A stretch of DNA of 40,853 bases from an uncultured Clostridium sp. (GTDB taxonomy: Bacteria > Bacillota > Clostridia > TANB77 > CAG-508): positions 1 to 40,853 of the forward strand of contig USJU01000001.1 in the NCBI GenBank assembly GCA_900555085.1. The letters are read 5' to 3'. A program made the translations under genes and the position numbers. Below, in pieces: positions 32,904 through 39,648 of the stretch; positions within the stretch are counted from its first letter, which is position 1, and each line of letters starts with the position of its first letter. Below the pieces are notes generated by a model. That model saw only the letters and a program-made list of their open reading frames with translations, searched no databases and had not been told where the DNA came from.

Positions 32904-34097
32904 ATGGCTGGGAGCATAGAAAAAAGAGGAAAAAACAGTTACAGACTAACACTATCCGAAGGATTTGACCTAAATGGAAAACCTATGATACATAGGAAAA
33001 CGGTACACGGAACTAAAAAAGATGCAGAAGTTGAACTAGCAAAATTTGTTACTGAAGTACAAAATGGTTTAGTAATTGATGGTAAATCTCTTAAATTTTC
33101 TGAATTTACTGAAATATGGAAAAGAGATTATGGTTCAAAAGAACTTGCTCCATCAACATATAAAAGATATTGTAGAATGTTAGAAACAAGACTTTTACCA
33201 TACTTTGGACATTTTTATATTAACAAAATCAAACCAACTGACATTATGAAATTCTATGACTTACTTGAAAATGATACTCAGTTAGTTAGGAAAAAAGGTA
33301 ACAATGGTTCAAAAACAAAAAAGCCCTTATCTGGTAAAACAATTTTAGAGCATCACAGATTATTAAGAGCAATGCTTCATAAAGCAGTTTATTGGCAATT
33401 AATAGTGGCGAATCCTGCTGAACGTGTTCAACCACCTAAAGCTAGAAAACCAAAAAGAAGATCTTATGATGATGAGCAAACTAAAATATTACTAGAAAAT
33501 TTAGAACTATTATCTAGCGAAGATACTAAATACAAAGTTGCAATCATCCTTACAGTATTTACTGGTGTTCGTTTAGGCGAGTTAATGGGACTAGAATGGC
33601 AAGATGTTGATTTAAAAAAAGGTATTATCAGTATTAATCGTTCTAGTCAGTACCTGGCAGATATGGGAGTCTTCACAAAAGTTCCAAAAACAGAAAGTTC
33701 CATTAGAGAAATTGCAATACCTGAATTTATCATTTCTTTACTTGAGGAATATAAGTTATGGTATGAAGAACAAAAATCGATTTACGGCGAATTATGGACT
33801 AATTCTGATAGGTTATTTGTACAGGCGGATGGCAAACCAATGCACCCTTCTACAATTAGCAAATGGTTTGTTAAATATGTTGGTCAAATAGGATTACCTG
33901 TAATTAATTTTCACGGATTAAGACATACAAATGCAAGTTTACTAGTTGCACAAAATATTGATATAGCAGTAATTTCTGCGAGACTAGGTCATGCACAAAT
34001 AAGTACTACACTTGACTTTTATGTGCATCCACTACTTTCTCATAATAGAAAAGCTGGCTATGCACTAGAAAACTTATTATTACCAACAAGGTCTTAA
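32904..34097 (+). CDS. int: Tyrosine site-specific integrase (Tn916/phage type)
   Basis: The 397-residue recombinase has an AP2-like arm-binding N-terminus (GSIEKRGKNSYRLTLSEG), a core-binding SAM-like domain (about 65-170) and the catalytic domain. Catalytic residues are visible as R223 (TGVRLGEL), K262, H337 and R340 (HGLRH), H363 (LGHAQ) and the nucleophile Y373 (LDFYVHP). It sits at the right end and reads toward the right att site, as is usual. The ATG follows AGGAGGTGAAATAAGTA. Its arm sites are probably the 32-bp repeats at the element ends, and its core site is the fMet-derived 16 bp. Confidence 0.97.
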   Translation: MAGSIEKRGKNSYRLTLSEGFDLNGKPMIHRKTVHGTKKDAEVELAKFVTEVQNGLVIDGKSLKFSEFTEIWKRDYGSKELAPSTYKRYCRMLETRLLPYFGHFYINKIKPTDIMKFYDLLENDTQLVRKKGNNGSKTKKPLSGKTILEHHRLLRAMLHKAVYWQLIVANPAERVQPPKARKPKRRSYDDEQTKILLENLELLSSEDTKYKVAIILTVFTGVRLGELMGLEWQDVDLKKGIISINRSSQYLADMGVFTKVPKTESSIREIAIPEFIISLLEEYKLWYEEQKSIYGELWTNSDRLFVQADGKPMHPSTISKWFVKYVGQIGLPVINFHGLRHTNASLLVAQNIDIAVISARLGHAQISTTLDFYVHPLLSHNRKAGYALENLLLPTRS

Positions 34098-34149
34098 TTT
34101 GAACTTTTTTCTAATTTTCACAAATTACAAATTTTCACGATGTAAAAAG

Positions 34150-34195
34150 GTAAAAAACTTTGAGATTATATATCTCTTTCCCAAAAGTTTTTTAC
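34150..34195 (+). terminator. Terminator of the integrase gene
   Basis: GTAAAAAACTTT (34150-34161) pairs perfectly with AAAGTTTTTTAC (34184-34195), with a smaller GAGAT/ATCTC stem inside. It lies 53 bases after the int stop. Confidence 0.8.
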
Positions 34196-34320
34196 TATAA
34201 ATTTAAAAATTTTATTGCAATTTACATTATTAAATTATGTTAAAATTTAAAATATTTATTTATAACATTGTAATGTAAGTATAAAATTTTAATGAATTTT
34301 TATTGATATTTATGGCATTT

Positions 34321-34352
34321 GAGGTATTTATTTTACCCAATTTTTACCCAAT
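34321..34352 (+). repeat. Right internal 32-bp direct repeat (probable integrase arm sites)
   Basis: Identical to 10633-10664 and in the same orientation, with the tandem TTTTACCCAA units. It lies 124 bases inside the right core. Both copies are preceded by GGCAT. Confidence 0.75.
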
Positions 34353-34405
34353 TTGACATAACAATGCAATCTTTGAGCATTATTGTAACCAATTTTTAGT
34401 CAATA

Positions 34406-34434
34406 AAAAATCACTAAAACCGTTACAGTTCTAG
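34406..34434 (-). terminator. Terminator downstream of the tRNA-fMet remnant
   Basis: On the minus strand ATCACTA...TAGTGATTTTTT: the arms ATCACTA and TAGTGAT (about 34406-34434) match perfectly and a T-run follows. It lies just past the CCA end of the tRNA remnant, as if both had been carried as one block from a tRNA gene. Confidence 0.65.
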
Positions 34435-34446
34435 TGATATATTCTT

Positions 34447-34492
34447 TGGTTGCGGGGGTAAGACTCTAACTTACGACCTTCGGGTTATGAGC
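34447..34492 (-). pseudogene. 3' half of initiator tRNA-fMet (att-associated remnant)
   Basis: Read on the minus strand, these 46 bases run from the anticodon loop (CTCATAA, anticodon CAT) through CCCGAAGGTCG, a 5-bp T-stem (GTAAG/CTTAC), CCCCGCA and ACCA. This matches the 3' half of bacterial initiator tRNA (B. subtilis: CTCATAACCCGAAGGTCGCA). The T-loop reads TTAGAGT where TTC should start it, so it has drifted. There is no 5' half on either side. It is not a working tRNA; it is the tRNA part carried in the element's attP. Confidence 0.85.
34477..34492 (+). repeat. Right att core (16 bp)
   Basis: CCTTCGGGTTATGAGC is identical to 10511-10526. It is the first part of the tRNA-fMet remnant. 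The stop codon of the flanking gene (34497) lies four bases further right. Confidence 0.8.
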
Positions 34493-34496
34493 AAAG

Positions 34497-34886
34497 TTAC
34501 TTCCCATTTCTCATATACTCCTCAACTAAAGGTATTCTAGCTTTATCTTTTTCCCTACTACTATTCTTTAAATATTCATAATATCTTTCTATACTTTGAA
34601 GATTATATTTTCCGAATTTTTCTATCTTCCAATCTCCTTTTGTTTCTAAAACACATTCAATTTTATCGTTTACTATGTACCATCCGTTTGCTTTTTTCTT
34701 TAAATTATAATTATTTTTTAATTCTTCTAATCCTTTCTCTGTTACCGCAATGTCCAAATCTCCTGCATCTGGATATATACCTCTCATAACTAAAGCTCCG
34801 CTTGATAAAATCCAGTATTCATCTTTATCAAGTTTTAAACTCTCTATTAATTTTATTAATTCCTCTTTATTCATTCTTTTTTCCAT
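34497..34886 (-). CDS. Nucleotidyltransferase-fold protein
   Basis: This 129-residue protein has YWILSSGALVMRGIYPDAGDLDIAV, that is a G-S-like turn followed by D-L-D, which is the core of a nucleotidyltransferase fold (AbiEii/DUF6036 type). The following part is short and helical. No partner toxin or antitoxin is seen beside it. A second ATG four codons in is possible. The stop lies four bases from the right att core, so the element inserted exactly behind this gene without cutting it. The gene belongs to the chromosome side. Confidence 0.75.
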   Translation of the reverse strand: MEKRMNKEELIKLIESLKLDKDEYWILSSGALVMRGIYPDAGDLDIAVTEKGLEELKNNYNLKKKANGWYIVNDKIECVLETKGDWKIEKFGKYNLQSIERYYEYLKNSSREKDKARIPLVEEYMRNGK

Positions 34887-34962
34887 GATTTTTTCCCTTT
34901 CATTTTTCTACAATTATAGCACTAATAATAAATTATTTAAATATATTTTTATACTAAAAAAT

Positions 34963-34984
34963 AAGCAGGATTTTATTCCTGCTT
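34963..34984 (-). terminator. Terminator behind the surface-protein relic
   Basis: AAGCAGGA (34963-34970) and TCCTGCTT (34977-34984) form a perfect stem; on the minus strand ATTTTTTAG follows. It starts at the stop codon of the relic. Confidence 0.75.
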
Positions 34985-35109
34985 TAGTTTATTTTTCCTC
35001 TTATTTTTCTATACCCTAAATAACATCCTCCACCTATTGCACCTAATGTTATTATTCCTGGTGCAGGATTTGATGATGTTCCTGATGAACTTGATGCAGT
35101 ATGGATATT
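34984..35109 (-). pseudogene. Relic of a cell-surface protein C-terminus
   Basis: A minus-strand frame with no start codon encodes HTASSSSGTSSNPAPGIITL, then a Gly-rich hydrophobic stretch (AIGGGCYLGY), the basic end RKIRGK and a stop at 34984. Pro-Ala linker, hydrophobic helix and positive tail is the layout of a cell-wall or membrane anchor tail. Upstream the frame meets a TAA within a few codons, so only the tail survives. A perfect terminator follows. I read it as the remains of a larger deleted gene. Confidence 0.45.
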
Positions 35110-35162
35110 TTTTGTAATTTTTTATGTTGAAAATCTTTTAATATAGAATTTTACTCTTGTAC

Positions 35163-35204
35163 TTGCTTATTTTTTACATTAGTTGTAATATAATAATGTA
35201 AAAA
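35163..35204 (+). promoter_or_regulatory. glmS promoter with an 11-bp inverted repeat over the -10
   Basis: TTGCTT (35163-35168), 17 bases, TAATAT (35186-35191), with TATAAT overlapping at 35189. TTTTTACATTA (35171-35181) and TAATGTAAAAA (35194-35204) form a perfect 11-bp inverted repeat with a 12-base gap that contains the -10. This is a good candidate operator. Confidence 0.6.
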
Positions 35205-35260
35205 GCTATTATACAAATAAAATATTTTAAAAGGAGGTTTAGTTTATTTAATTTATTAAG

Positions 35261-35398
35261 CGCCAGGACAATTTTTTATTGTTGACGAGGTTAGAACTTA
35301 TCGAATTTTTCGGCGGATGGTTCTATGGTTTGGCTAAGATCATTAAGTATTAACAAAAACTAGTAGCAATACTAAAACAAATTTAATACTATTTAGCT
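35261..35398 (+). ncRNA. glmS ribozyme (GlcN6P-activated self-cleaving riboswitch)
   Basis: The core AAGCGCCAGGAC, the P2 hairpin CAAT/ATTG, then TTGACGAGG, TTATCGAATTTTTCGGCGGA and the P3/P4 part up to TTTAGC match the glmS ribozyme. Cleavage is expected between A35260 and G35261. It lies directly upstream of glmS (ATG 35443), where glucosamine-6-phosphate would trigger cleavage and mRNA decay. P2 is AT-rich, as expected in this genome. Confidence 0.95.
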
Positions 35399-35442
35399 TT
35401 TATTTGTGTGCTTTTTTAATAAAAATTTAAGGAGGTACGCTT

Positions 35443-37266
35443 ATGTGCGGTATTGTTGGTTACAATGGTAACAAAAAAGCTTGTCCAATTTTAATTAATG
35501 GACTAAAAAAATTAGAATACAGAGGTTATGATTCTGCTGGTATTTCTGTTATGGAAAGCAATAATATTATTATAAAAAAAGATAAAGGCAGAGTTGCAAA
35601 CCTTGAAAATATAGAAGGAATTGAATCTTTAAATGGAACCCTTGGAATTGCTCATACAAGATGGGCAACACATGGAAAACCTTCTAAAGAAAATGCTCAT
35701 CCTCATATGGATAATAGTAAAACTTTTTCTGTTGTTCACAATGGAATTATTGAGAATTATAAGGAATTAAGAGATTTTTTAGAGAGTAAAAATTATACTT
35801 TTTATTCTGATACAGATACGGAAACTATTCCAAATTTAATTCATTATTATTACGAAAAAGAAAACAATTTTCTAAAAGCTGTTAATTTAGCTTGTAAAGA
35901 TTTAAAAGGAAGCTATGCTTTAGAAGTTATAAACAAGAATAATCCAGATACATTAATAGTAACAAGAAAAGATAGCCCTTTAGTAATAGGTACAAAAAAA
36001 GATGAAACTTTTATATCATCTGACATCCCTGCATTAATATCTTTTACAAATAATTTCTATTTTTTAAATGATAAAGAATATGCAGTTATTACAAAAGGTA
36101 ATATAGAATTTTATGATTTTGATTTAAACAAATTAACAAAAAAATCTGAAAGTGTAGAGCTTGCAGCAGATAGTGCTGATAAAGGTAAATTTGAAGATTA
36201 TATGTTAAAAGAAATTTTTGAACAACCAAAAGCTATTAGAGAAACTATAGGAACATCTTTAAACGGTAACTCTATCACATTTGATGGTTTGAGCTTGGAT
36301 AAAAATTTTTTAAGAACTATAAATCAAATTTATATAGTAGCTTGTGGAACTGCAATGCATGCTGGTCTTGCTGTTAAAGCAAACTTTGAACATTTTTTAA
36401 ATGTACCAGTTTGTGTAGATGTTGCTTCAGAGTTTAGATATAGAGATCCTTTAATTAATGAAAAAACTCTTTGTATTTATATAAGTCAATCTGGAGAAAC
36501 AGCTGATACTATTGCAGCTCTTAAACTTGCAAAATCTAAAAATGCAAAAACAATTGCAGTAACAAATGTAATTGAAAGTTCTATAACAAGAGAAGCAGAT
36601 TATTTTATATATACACACGCAGGTCCAGAAATTGCTGTTGCATCTACAAAAGCATATACATCTCAAGTTGTTTTATTAAATATTATGGCATTATATTTTG
36701 CAGAAATATTAGAAAGCATATCAAGTGAAAAAATAAAAGAATTAAAAAATGAATTATTATCTTTACCAGAAAAAGCAGAAAAAGTCTTGAAAAGTTCAAA
36801 AGATTTACAAGAATTTGCACAAAAAATATATAAAGAAAAAGATGTATTTTTCATTGGAAGAGGAATAGATTATCCTGTTTCTATGGAAGCTTCTTTAAAA
36901 TTAAAAGAAATTTCATACATTCATTCTGAAAGCTTTGCAGCTGGAGAGTTGAAGCATGGTCCTATTGCATTAATAGAAAACGGAACTACAGTTGTAAGTA
37001 TTTTAACAGACCCTAATTTAGTAGAAAAAACAGTAAGTAATATTCAAGAAGTTATAACAAGAGGAGCAAAGAGCTTTGTTGTAACAAATCAACCTTTAGA
37101 TAAAACAAATTTTGACTTTGTAATATCTATACCACAAATAGATTCTATATATTCTCCTGTTTTATCTATAATTCCACTTCAATTACTTGCATATTATATT
37201 ACAAAAGAAAAGGGCTTAGACGTAGATAAACCACGAAACCTTGCAAAGTCAGTTACAGTTGAATAA
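35443..37266 (+). CDS. glmS: Glutamine-fructose-6-phosphate aminotransferase
   Basis: The enzyme makes glucosamine-6-phosphate, the first step to UDP-GlcNAc for the cell wall. The N-terminal nucleophile Cys2 follows the start Met (MCGIVGYNG). The glutaminase domain has RGYDSAGI and THGKPSKENAHPH. Two SIS sugar-isomerase domains follow (ACGTAMHAG and ISQSGETADT; then SFAAGELKHGP), and the C-terminus is DKPRNLAKSVTVE. The length of 607 residues is normal. ATG 35443 follows AAGGAGG. It is controlled by the ribozyme upstream and ends at a strong terminator. Confidence 0.98.
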   Translation: MCGIVGYNGNKKACPILINGLKKLEYRGYDSAGISVMESNNIIIKKDKGRVANLENIEGIESLNGTLGIAHTRWATHGKPSKENAHPHMDNSKTFSVVHNGIIENYKELRDFLESKNYTFYSDTDTETIPNLIHYYYEKENNFLKAVNLACKDLKGSYALEVINKNNPDTLIVTRKDSPLVIGTKKDETFISSDIPALISFTNNFYFLNDKEYAVITKGNIEFYDFDLNKLTKKSESVELAADSADKGKFEDYMLKEIFEQPKAIRETIGTSLNGNSITFDGLSLDKNFLRTINQIYIVACGTAMHAGLAVKANFEHFLNVPVCVDVASEFRYRDPLINEKTLCIYISQSGETADTIAALKLAKSKNAKTIAVTNVIESSITREADYFIYTHAGPEIAVASTKAYTSQVVLLNIMALYFAEILESISSEKIKELKNELLSLPEKAEKVLKSSKDLQEFAQKIYKEKDVFFIGRGIDYPVSMEASLKLKEISYIHSESFAAGELKHGPIALIENGTTVVSILTDPNLVEKTVSNIQEVITRGAKSFVVTNQPLDKTNFDFVISIPQIDSIYSPVLSIIPLQLLAYYITKEKGLDVDKPRNLAKSVTVE

Positions 37267-37271
37267 ATTTT

Positions 37272-37312
37272 AAATACAAAAAGCGACTAATATAGTCGCT
37301 TTTTTGTATTTA
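37272..37312 (+). terminator. Terminator of glmS
   Basis: AAATACAAAAAGCGACTA and TAGTCGCTTTTTTGTATTT form a long stem around ATA, with the T-run inside the arm. It starts six bases after the glmS stop. Confidence 0.9.
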
Positions 37313-37381
37313 ATTGAATTATAATATTTATTTTTGTGTATACTAAACTTAAATTAATTTTAAAGGAGAATTATTCTAATT

Positions 37382-38086
37382 ATGGATATTTTAAAAATTA
37401 TTATTTTATCTTCAAGTTCTTTATTTGTTCTTTTTATTTTAGCTAAAATTATGGGAAATAAAGAAATCTCTCAATTAAGCACTTTTGATTATATAATAGG
37501 AATAACTATTGGCTCTATTGCAGCTGAAATGTCTACTGCTCTTGAAAGTGATTTTATGCAACCTCTAGTTGCTATGATTGTATATACTTTAATTACTGTT
37601 CTTATTTCTTTTATTAATTCAAAATCTTTAAAAATTCGTAGGGTTATAACTGGTACTTCTCTAGTTTTATATGATAATGGAAATTTATTTAAAAATAATT
37701 TTAAAAAATCTAAATTAGATTTAACAGAATTTTTAATGCTATGCAGAACTGCAGGATACTTTAATTTAAGTGAATTACAAACTGTACTTATAGAACCTAA
37801 CGGAAAGTTAAGCTTTTTACCTAAGTCTAATAGTAAACCTGCTACACCTAAAGACTTGAACTTAGATTTGCCAAACGAAAAAGTTTTAGTTGATGTTGTT
37901 TTAGATGGAAAAATATTAAGAGAAAATTTATTCCAAACAGGAAATAATGAAATATGGCTACAAAAGGAACTTGCCTCTCAAGGATACAATGACATAAATA
38001 ATATTTTTTTAGCAACAGTAGATTCTAATAATAATTTGAGTATTTATAAAAAGATTTTAAAAAATACAAAAGATGTTTTTGAATAA
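37382..38086 (+). CDS. DUF421 (YetF-type) membrane protein
   Basis: The 234-residue protein has an N-terminal membrane part with about three helices (residues 4-22, 33-52 and 60-78). The family signature is FDYIIGITIGSIAAE (about 36-50), and a cytoplasmic domain with LDLTEFLMLCRTAGYFNLSELQTVLIEPNG follows. YetF-like proteins are found in spore formers, with a role at the membrane that is not settled. It is probably a single gene, since a strong promoter for the next gene follows. ATG 37382 follows AAAGGAGAA. Confidence 0.9.
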   Translation: MDILKIIILSSSSLFVLFILAKIMGNKEISQLSTFDYIIGITIGSIAAEMSTALESDFMQPLVAMIVYTLITVLISFINSKSLKIRRVITGTSLVLYDNGNLFKNNFKKSKLDLTEFLMLCRTAGYFNLSELQTVLIEPNGKLSFLPKSNSKPATPKDLNLDLPNEKVLVDVVLDGKILRENLFQTGNNEIWLQKELASQGYNDINNIFLATVDSNNNLSIYKKILKNTKDVFE

Positions 38087-38094
38087 AACTTTAT

Positions 38095-38123
38095 TTGACA
38101 AATTTGTAGTTCTGTATTATAAA
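38095..38123 (+). promoter_or_regulatory. Promoter of the DUF3006 gene
   Basis: TTGACA (38095-38100), 17 bases, TATAAA (38118-38123). Near-consensus, 32 bases before the start codon. Confidence 0.85.
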
Positions 38124-38154
38124 TTATTTTAAATTAAATAAAGGAGGTGATTTT

Positions 38155-38535
38155 ATGAATTTACGTGAAATTTCATCTTCTGTTTCAAATTCTTTGAGTG
38201 ATAGAATTAGTTCTGTTATGCAAAGTGATTTTTTACAATCTTTAGAAAATTTTTTATCTAATGGCGGAAAGGATATAAAAATGATAGAAACTGCAACTGT
38301 TGATAGAATTGAAAATGATTTTGCTGTTTGTGAGCTTTCAGATAAAAGCTTTTTAAACATTCCTTTATCTAAATTTAATTTTGATATTTCTGAAAGCGAT
38401 ATTGTTAAATTAAATTTAACTTATGAAAATGGCAAAATTTCAGAAGTTTCTGTTATTTCAAAAGATGATAATGAAAAACAAATAAGACAGAAATTAATTC
38501 AAGATAAATTTCAAAGTCTTAGAAAAAAATCTTAA
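38155..38535 (+). CDS. DUF3006-type small protein
   Basis: The 126-residue protein has an N-terminal helical part and then the DUF3006-like domain (TATVDRIENDFAVCELSDKS then NIPLSKFNFDISESDIVKL). The tail is charged (DNEKQIRQKLIQDKFQSLRKKS). DUF3006 genes often sit beside MBL-fold ComEC-like genes; here such a gene lies immediately downstream but convergent. The biochemical role is unknown. ATG 38155 follows AAAGGAGGTGA. Confidence 0.75.
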   Translation: MNLREISSSVSNSLSDRISSVMQSDFLQSLENFLSNGGKDIKMIETATVDRIENDFAVCELSDKSFLNIPLSKFNFDISESDIVKLNLTYENGKISEVSVISKDDNEKQIRQKLIQDKFQSLRKKS

Positions 38536-38553
38536 ATATTTCTGCCTTTTATT

Positions 38554-39522
38554 TTAATTTCCATTTGTTTTTGTTTCAAAATGTTCAATTTTTAAATCTT
38601 TTCCATCAGTTGTAATTAATATTGTTCCTTTTTCATCGGTTCTATGTATTTCACAGCCTGCATCTTGTAGTCTTTTTAAGGTTTGCTTTGTTGGATGTCC
38701 ATAGTCATTATTCTTTCCTACAGATATAATTGCATATTTGGGTTTTATTTTATTTAATAAAGTTTGTGATGTACTTGTTGATGAACCATGGTGCCCCACT
38801 TTTAATACTGTTGTTTCTTTAACTTTTAACTTACTTTCTACAACTTCTTCTGCATCTCCGGTAAATAAAAAGCTTTTTTCTCCAAAAACTACTCTAATTA
38901 CAATTGAACAATTATTTAAATTAACATTATCATTTTTTACCGAAAGCACTTCTGCCTCTGCAGTTCCAACATTGAATTTATCACCTATTTTTGGAACAGT
39001 AATTTGTAAGTTTTTATTGGCAATAGCATTTAAAACATCTTCATAAGTTTTGGTATTTGTAGTTGTCTCTGGCATATATACTTCCCCAATTTCGAAACTA
39101 TTTATTACATTATCTAAGCCGCCTATATGATCTTCATGTGGGTGAGTACCTACAACATAATCTAATTTACTAATTCCTAGAGATTTTATATAGTTAACAA
39201 CCAATTCGCCATCTTCGTTATTTCCTGCATCTATAAGCATTGAACTTTTATTGTTTACTAATAATATACAATCAGCTTGACCTACATCTATAAAATAAAC
39301 TTTTAGTTTTCCATCTGCTTCTGGTATACTAGTTTCTTCTTTAGGTTTAAAATTCTTTGCTAATTTTTCTGTTGCTTGTTTTGTATTTGTTTCTACATTT
39401 GCAATATATTCATCATAACTCACATAATCTTTGCCTAAATAAATTGCACTAACTACAGCAATTACAGCAACTAGAATACCTATAATTTTATTTATTTTTT
39501 TATTCTTTTTCTTTCGACTCAT
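38554..39522 (-). CDS. ComEC-like MBL-fold hydrolase with N-terminal membrane anchor
   Basis: This 322-residue protein has one N-terminal TM helix (about 13-30) after a very basic start (MSRKKKNKKINK). The soluble metallo-beta-lactamase fold has FIDVGQADCIL (78-88), the metal-binding HPHEDH (127-132), then FTGDAEE and GHHGSSTS. This is the stand-alone version of the ComEC C-terminal nuclease domain. The catalytic part would lie outside the membrane; nuclease or phosphodiesterase activity is likely but unproven. It is convergent with the DUF3006 gene, 18 bases apart. Confidence 0.9.
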   Translation of the reverse strand: MSRKKKNKKINKIIGILVAVIAVVSAIYLGKDYVSYDEYIANVETNTKQATEKLAKNFKPKEETSIPEADGKLKVYFIDVGQADCILLVNNKSSMLIDAGNNEDGELVVNYIKSLGISKLDYVVGTHPHEDHIGGLDNVINSFEIGEVYMPETTTNTKTYEDVLNAIANKNLQITVPKIGDKFNVGTAEAEVLSVKNDNVNLNNCSIVIRVVFGEKSFLFTGDAEEVVESKLKVKETTVLKVGHHGSSTSTSQTLLNKIKPKYAIISVGKNNDYGHPTKQTLKRLQDAGCEIHRTDEKGTILITTDGKDLKIEHFETKTNGN

Positions 39523-39592
39523 TTTATCACCAGAAAAATTATAACATAAAAAATAAAAAAATGTATTATTATTTTTCTTATTTATAAATCCA

Positions 39593-39621
39593 TTGACTAA
39601 ATAATTTATTTAATATACAAT
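39593..39621 (+). promoter_or_regulatory. Promoter of the dGTPase-type gene
   Basis: TTGACT (39593-39598), 17 bases, TACAAT (39616-39621), followed by GGGAGG and the start codon at 39649. Confidence 0.8.
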
Positions 39622-39648
39622 TTTCCATATAATATTTGGGAGGTTAAT

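Larger units (their letters stand above)
10511..34492. mobile_element. Integrated mobile element at a tRNA-fMet-derived att site, about 24 kb
   Basis: A 16-bp direct repeat, CCTTCGGGTTATGAGC, marks both ends (10511-10526 and 34477-34492). At the right the repeat continues inward into the 3' half of an initiator tRNA, as expected for an element whose attP carries the tRNA 3' end. Just inside each end is an identical 32-bp direct repeat. The contents fit: integrase, excisionase-like protein, replisome organizer, DnaC-like ATPase and defence cargo. No relaxase, coupling protein, FtsK, terminase or capsid gene is visible, which favours a satellite or helper-dependent integrative element. Joining the outer flanks gives an empty site between the 10253 gene and the nucleotidyltransferase-like gene at 34497. 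Confidence 0.85.

Noticed and set aside
34447..34492. Functional tRNA-Met gene
   Set aside because: Only the 3' half from the anticodon loop onward is present, the T-loop is degenerate and no 5' half lies on either side.
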